Shown piece after piece: positions 62,001 to 64,000 of a DNA stretch of 64,000 nucleotides (position 1 is the first letter of the stretch; each line of letters begins with the position of its first letter). Source of the stretch: Colius striatus (Eukaryota; Chordata; Aves; Coliiformes; Coliidae); the NCBI RefSeq assembly GCF_028858725.1, contig NC_084760.1:8692867-8756866 (forward strand), in the 5' to 3' direction. The translations under genes and the position numbers were made by a program. Below the pieces are notes generated by a model. The model did no database searches, was not told the origin of the DNA, and saw nothing but the letters and a program-made list of their open reading frames with translations.

Positions 62001-62449
62001 TTAGATCTTTAACAGTTTTAATCTACTGCATATGTAAGTTTTAAAGTAGCAACAAATTATTAGTAAAGTGTAGATAATGGCAATATGTAAGCTGCTAATA
62101 TTTTCCAAACTGACATGAGAGAATATGTGCTTGCAGTATAGACAATTCTCAACATATTTTTTCAAGATAATGTGATTTGGGATGGGGGAAAGTACTTTAA
62201 AGCTACTGATCTTGAAGCCACTTGTCTTTCTGTGGATTGTTTTGCAAATAGTTTGTTTAAACAAGCCCACAAGAATGTTATGAAAGCATGCTGTTCTGAG
62301 GTATGTCATTTGTGGCCAGGTCACAAGACTTCTGTTGTGAAATGTGTGGCACATCTATGAAGACAGCTCTGTTACCACTAACATCCGGAAGCGTGTCGAG
62401 CCAGGCAGACAAGGAGGCTAAAGAACTCGCCAGACAAATTAGCTTCAAG
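46978..62449 (+). CDS. UBE2J1: Ubiquitin-conjugating enzyme E2 J1, 5' six exons (3' end outside window)
   Basis: UBE2J1 (Ubc6e) is a tail-anchored ER E2 that takes ubiquitin from E1 and works with ERAD ligases such as HRD1. Joined exons 46978-47008, 55281-55354, 57395-57526, 58753-58837, 59954-60059 and 62320-62449 give 558 nt, 186 residues in frame, all with GT-AG introns. The UBC fold spans roughly residues 8-150. The catalytic cysteine is Cys91 in [11 protein letters not shown]. The J family lacks the usual HPN triad, and here LTANGRF occupies that place. A CxxC pair follows at 149-152. Ser184 in RQISF matches the human stress-phosphorylated serine. The remaining variable linker and the single C-terminal membrane segment are not found between 62450 and 64000, so the gene runs off the window. 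The start ATG is at the end of a CpG island, with G at -3 and G at +4. UBE2J2 is unlikely because residues and numbering match J1 throughout. Confidence 0.96.
47346..49961 (+). other. UBE2J1 intron 1, first part
   Basis: No exon or repeat family recognised after the CpG island ends. A (TG)-rich run occurs near 47578-47592. Confidence 0.6.
49962..50054 (+). mobile_element. CR1 LINE 3' fragment
   Basis: GTGACCTGATCTAGGCCGAT through CCCATTCTGTGATTCTG, in UBE2J1 intron 1. Confidence 0.88.
50560..50787 (+). mobile_element. CR1 LINE 3' fragment, older subfamily
   Basis: CCAAGGGAGGTTTAGATTGG, GGCTGCCCAGGGAGGTGGTC and GACTTGATGATCTTGAAGG, ending AATGATTCTGTCA. It is a CR1 type distinct from the majority in this window. 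Confidence 0.8.
50788..51859 (+). other. UBE2J1 intron 1, middle part
   Basis: Nothing recognised. AT-rich with a poly-T run near 51440. Confidence 0.55.
51860..51966 (-). mobile_element. CR1 LINE 3' fragment
   Basis: TCACAGAATGGTAGGGACCT through GGTGGGTTTTGAATGATC. A short stretch, GGGAGTTGAACTAGATGATG, immediately after could be a plus-strand CR1 scrap. Confidence 0.85.
51967..53182 (+). other. UBE2J1 intron 1, later part
   Basis: No exon recognised. The 119-codon minus-strand frame at 52012-52371 matches no family I know. Confidence 0.55.
53183..53740 (-). mobile_element. CR1 LINE 3' copy
   Basis: CACAGAATCACAAAATGTC through CTCCAGACTAAACCACCCC. Minus-strand ORF2 remnants include [20 protein letters not shown] and [20 protein letters not shown]. 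Confidence 0.92.
53741..55280 (+). other. UBE2J1 intron 1, 3' end
   Basis: No repeat or additional exon recognised. It ends with the exon 2 acceptor. Confidence 0.6.
55281..55354 (+). CDS. UBE2J1: UBE2J1 coding exon 2
   Basis: Encodes [15 protein letters not shown] through HAQPLE (residues 11-35) after the acceptor TTTTTTCAG. The donor GAG|GTTTGC departs from consensus at +3 and +4. Reading through would add 36 codons before a stop. Confidence 0.95.
55513..55913 (-). mobile_element. CR1 LINE 3' copy in UBE2J1 intron 2
   Basis: AATCATAGAATCATAGAATG (a doubled terminal octamer) through CAGCCTTTCCTCCTATGAA. It starts about 160 bp downstream of exon 2. Confidence 0.93.
55914..56309 (+). other. 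UBE2J1 intron 2, between CR1 copies
   Basis: AT-rich, nothing recognised. Confidence 0.55.
56310..56445 (+). mobile_element. CR1 LINE internal fragment
   Basis: CGGCTGGAGAGTTGGGCAGA, AGTGCAGAGTCCTGCACCTG and CAGTACAGGCTGGGGCTTGA are CR1 ORF2 sequence upstream of the 3' terminal part. Neither end of the element is present. Confidence 0.82.
56588..56657 (-). mobile_element. CR1 LINE 3' scrap with internal duplication
   Basis: AGAATCATAGAATGGTGGAG, then TTTAGAGATCATCTAGTCC. An 18-base part of the latter is repeated in tandem (56621-56657). Confidence 0.85.
56658..57394 (+). other. UBE2J1 intron 2, 3' part
   Basis: No repeat or exon recognised. Ends in a T/C-rich tract before exon 3. Confidence 0.6.
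57395..57526 (+). CDS. UBE2J1: UBE2J1 coding exon 3
   Basis: Encodes residues 36-79, beginning [14 protein letters not shown] and ending PSIILLT. This is the central beta sheet of the UBC fold, including the conserved PPEYP turn. The acceptor is TTTTAG and the donor GTAAGT. Confidence 0.97.
57700..58295 (-). mobile_element. Solo LTR of an avian endogenous retrovirus, antisense in UBE2J1 intron 3
   Basis: On the minus strand it begins TCTCTTGGTTTCAGCTGAGG, passes a TATATAAAC box (complement of GTTTATATAC at 58014-58023) and an ATT-rich stretch, and ends near GGGGTTAAACCATGGCA. This is the pattern of a common avian ERV LTR. Flanks TTACA (57695-57699) and GTACA (58296-58300) are a likely 5-bp target duplication with one change. 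No gag, pol or env lies beside it, so it is a recombined solo LTR with no coding capacity. Its own TG terminus at the 58.29-kb end has decayed. Confidence 0.8.
58753..58837 (+). CDS. UBE2J1: UBE2J1 coding exon 4 (catalytic cysteine)
   Basis: Encodes [16 protein letters not shown] through PSWS (residues 80-107), plus one base of Ile108. Cys91 is the ubiquitin-thioester residue, and Asn81 sits where the HPN asparagine lies in other E2s. The donor is GTAAGT. Confidence 0.97.
58838..59953 (+). other. UBE2J1 intron 4
   Basis: 1.1 kb, AT-rich, with an A-run and CCCCC near 59793-59805. No repeat family recognised. Confidence 0.7.
59954..60059 (+). CDS. UBE2J1: UBE2J1 coding exon 5
   Basis: Completes Ile108 and encodes [17 protein letters not shown] through ERRALAK, ending with two bases of Lys143. 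The acceptor is CATTTTAG and the donor GTAAGC. Confidence 0.97.
60445..61590 (+). mobile_element. CR1 LINE, long diverged copy in UBE2J1 intron 5
   Basis: From AAAGCAGTGGATGTCGTTTC (LDFSKAF-like region) through a heavily broken ORF2 to GACTAGATGATCTCCAGAGG and CAATCCTGTGATTAT. Recognisable pieces include [20 protein letters not shown] and [16 protein letters not shown]. Many stops and frameshifts mark it as old. Confidence 0.88.
61591..62319 (+). other. UBE2J1 intron 5, 3' part
   Basis: No repeat or exon recognised. It ends with TGTGGCCAG before exon 6. Confidence 0.6.
62320..62449 (+). CDS. UBE2J1: UBE2J1 coding exon 6
   Basis: Completes Lys143 and encodes [14 protein letters not shown] through ELARQISFK (residues 144-186). 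It starts the segment after the UBC core, with a CxxC pair at 149/152 and Ser184. The donor is GTGAAG. No further exon is recognisable before the window ends. Confidence 0.94.
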
Positions 62450-63331
62450 GTGAAGTCACTGTTTAAACTTTTATCTCTGTTGTATAGATTAAAAAAAAAC
62501 CCAAACAAACAAAAGATGAAAAACTTGTAAATTGCAGAAACATTAATCATTTCATAAAGGTTCATCAGACACTATGTGGAAACATGGTTTTTAGGACAGT
62601 CTGAAAGAGAAAAATAGGAGTGGATCTCTTGCAGTGTGCCAGTTGCTAAATTGTGTATCTCAGGCATTGACTGATTAGTTTTAATTTCAGTGGTGAGCAC
62701 TGTGGTAAGAACTACCCAACTATGTTGCTTTTACTTCCACGTTTTCAATCAATATTAACTTGAAAAACTTCTCCAGGTTTACTCTTATAAGTGTGAGGAA
62801 AGTTTGGGCAAAGCTAATCTAAGGGGTTTTTTTCCTTTGTGATTTTTCTTTTTTCCTTCTTTTGGCTTATGGGAGGAATAAAACATAGTTCTACTGAGAA
62901 ATGATTGCAAATTCTTTTGAACTACTCTGCAGCTGAAGATACTGAAAGCTGGACTCTGAAATGGAAGTTGCTGTTACCCAAAAATATGTTCTCTAGCTTG
63001 TGTTTCAGTGAAAGTAAGGTTTGTTTAGCCAAATACATGCCTTAGAAAATTGCATGTCTTGCATGCACAGTGTTGTTTTTCACTAAACTCATAAGTCAGA
63101 CAACTAAGGAAGACTGCTGTGCATGAAGGCAGGGAACTACAGCAAAATATGTTATGATTATGTCATTGGTGAGGAATACATCCTCAAGGTCAGGGCTGCC
63201 AATGTGTCTCTCTTTATCACCAATGTTTTCCTAACACTGACCTAAGACTTTTGTGTGTGTGTGTGTGTGCTGTGAGAGTGAAGATTGCCTCTTACTGAGC
63301 AGCACTGTGAGTCTTGCAGGGTCTGCATATT
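62450..63331 (+). other. UBE2J1 intron 6, first part
   Basis: No further UBE2J1 exon found. A (TG)n microsatellite lies at 63251-63270. Confidence 0.65.
63251..63270 (+). repeat. (TG)n microsatellite
   Basis: An uninterrupted TG run of about ten units in UBE2J1 intron 6. Confidence 0.9.
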
Positions 63332-63800
63332 CACAGAATCACAGAGTGGTAGGGTTGGAAGGGACCTCTAGAGATCATTTAGTCCAATCCCCCTGCTAAA
63401 GCAGATCCACCTAGATCAGGTCACACAGGAATGTGTCCAAGTGAGTCTTGAAAACCTCCAGAGAAGGAGCCTCGACACCCTCCCTGGGCAGCCTGTGCCA
63501 GGGCTCCATCACCTCAACACTGACATAGATTTCCCTTATGTTTAAATGGAACTTTTCCAGCTTCATCCCATTACCCCTTGTCCTATTGCTAGATACCATA
63601 GAAAAAAGGGATGTCCTAACCTCCTGACACCCACCATTTAGATACTTGTAAATATTCATGAGATCCTCCCTCAGTCTCCTCTTCTCCAGACTAAACAGCC
63701 CCAGTTCCTGCAGCCTTTCCTCATCAGGAAGATGTTCCAGTCCCCTGATCATCTTCATGGTCCTATACTCGACTGTCTCCAGCACTTCCCTGTAAATTCC
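63332..63800 (-). mobile_element. CR1 LINE 3' copy
   Basis: TCACAGAATCACAGAGTGGT through CCAGCACTTCCCTGTAAATT. The minus-strand remnant 63411-63785 stays open and reads [20 protein letters not shown] and [20 protein letters not shown], a relatively young copy. Confidence 0.93.
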
Positions 63801-64000
63801 CGTTCCCTATAGTATCTGTGATCTTGCAGCTACAGTGTTAACATGTTTGGATCTCTGTGTTATTATGCTTATGATAAAAACATCTCATTTTAAAAAGATG
63901 AGGAAGTACAGGGGCTGAGCTTGGAAGTCAAGCTACTCAGAGAAGCAACAGGCTGCCTCCTCCTGGCTTTCTTACAATATGAGTTAAATGTGTGGAATTA
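63801..64000 (+). other. UBE2J1 intron 6 to window end
   Basis: Nothing recognised. The last UBE2J1 exons must lie to the right. Confidence 0.55.

Noticed and set aside
1-64000. CRISPR arrays, operons, phage or bacterial defence systems
   Set aside because: Spliced vertebrate genes and CR1 repeats throughout; repeats are dispersed retrotransposons, not spaced direct repeats.
62450-64000. Looking for the UBE2J1 transmembrane exon
   Set aside because: No in-frame segment resembling the linker or C-terminal anchor; the longest frames are chance or CR1.

Overview
This window is vertebrate nuclear DNA, almost certainly from a bird. The evidence is compact spliced genes, CpG-island promoters, about 25 to 30 fragments of CR1 LINE retrotransposons (many with the avian 3' end ATTCTATGATTCT), and an LTR of an avian endogenous retrovirus type. 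Two protein-coding genes lie on the + strand. RRAGD is complete: seven coding exons between 15336 and 35742 that join in frame to 400 codons. UBE2J1 is truncated by the right edge: six coding exons between 46978 and 62449, giving 186 codons up to and including the serine-184 context, with the C-terminal tail and membrane anchor outside the window. The order RRAGD then UBE2J1, same strand, matches human 6q15 reversed.

Layout. 1-11.0 kb: non-coding DNA with several CR1 fragments. 11.05-11.8 kb: a CpG island with no open gene on the + strand but a strong minus-strand splice donor, best explained as the 5' end of a divergent gene (ANKRD6 by synteny; inference). 11.8-14.6 kb: non-coding. 14.6-16.1 kb: a switch-region-like pentamer array, then the RRAGD CpG-island promoter and exon 1. 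15.5-35.6 kb: RRAGD exons 2 to 7 and introns. 35.7-38.06 kb: probable RRAGD 3' UTR. 38-46.5 kb: intergenic, with two CR1 fold-back structures and a pentanucleotide microsatellite. 46.5-47.35 kb: UBE2J1 CpG-island promoter and exon 1. 47-64 kb: UBE2J1 introns and exons 2 to 6, with CR1 copies and an antisense solo LTR in intron 3.

Functions. RagD pairs with RagA or RagB at the lysosome to signal amino-acid status to mTORC1. UBE2J1 is the tail-anchored ER ubiquitin-conjugating enzyme of ERAD. They are neighbours by synteny and are not known to act in one pathway. Each promoter does carry a motif that fits its known stress regulation: a near-match to the TFEB/CLEAR palindrome at RRAGD, and an exact XBP1-type UPRE core at UBE2J1. 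I found no evidence of a previously undescribed multi-gene system. The less ordinary observations are the CR1 fold-backs, the high CR1 load from several subfamilies, the GAGCT/GGGCT array and the candidate head-to-head promoter.
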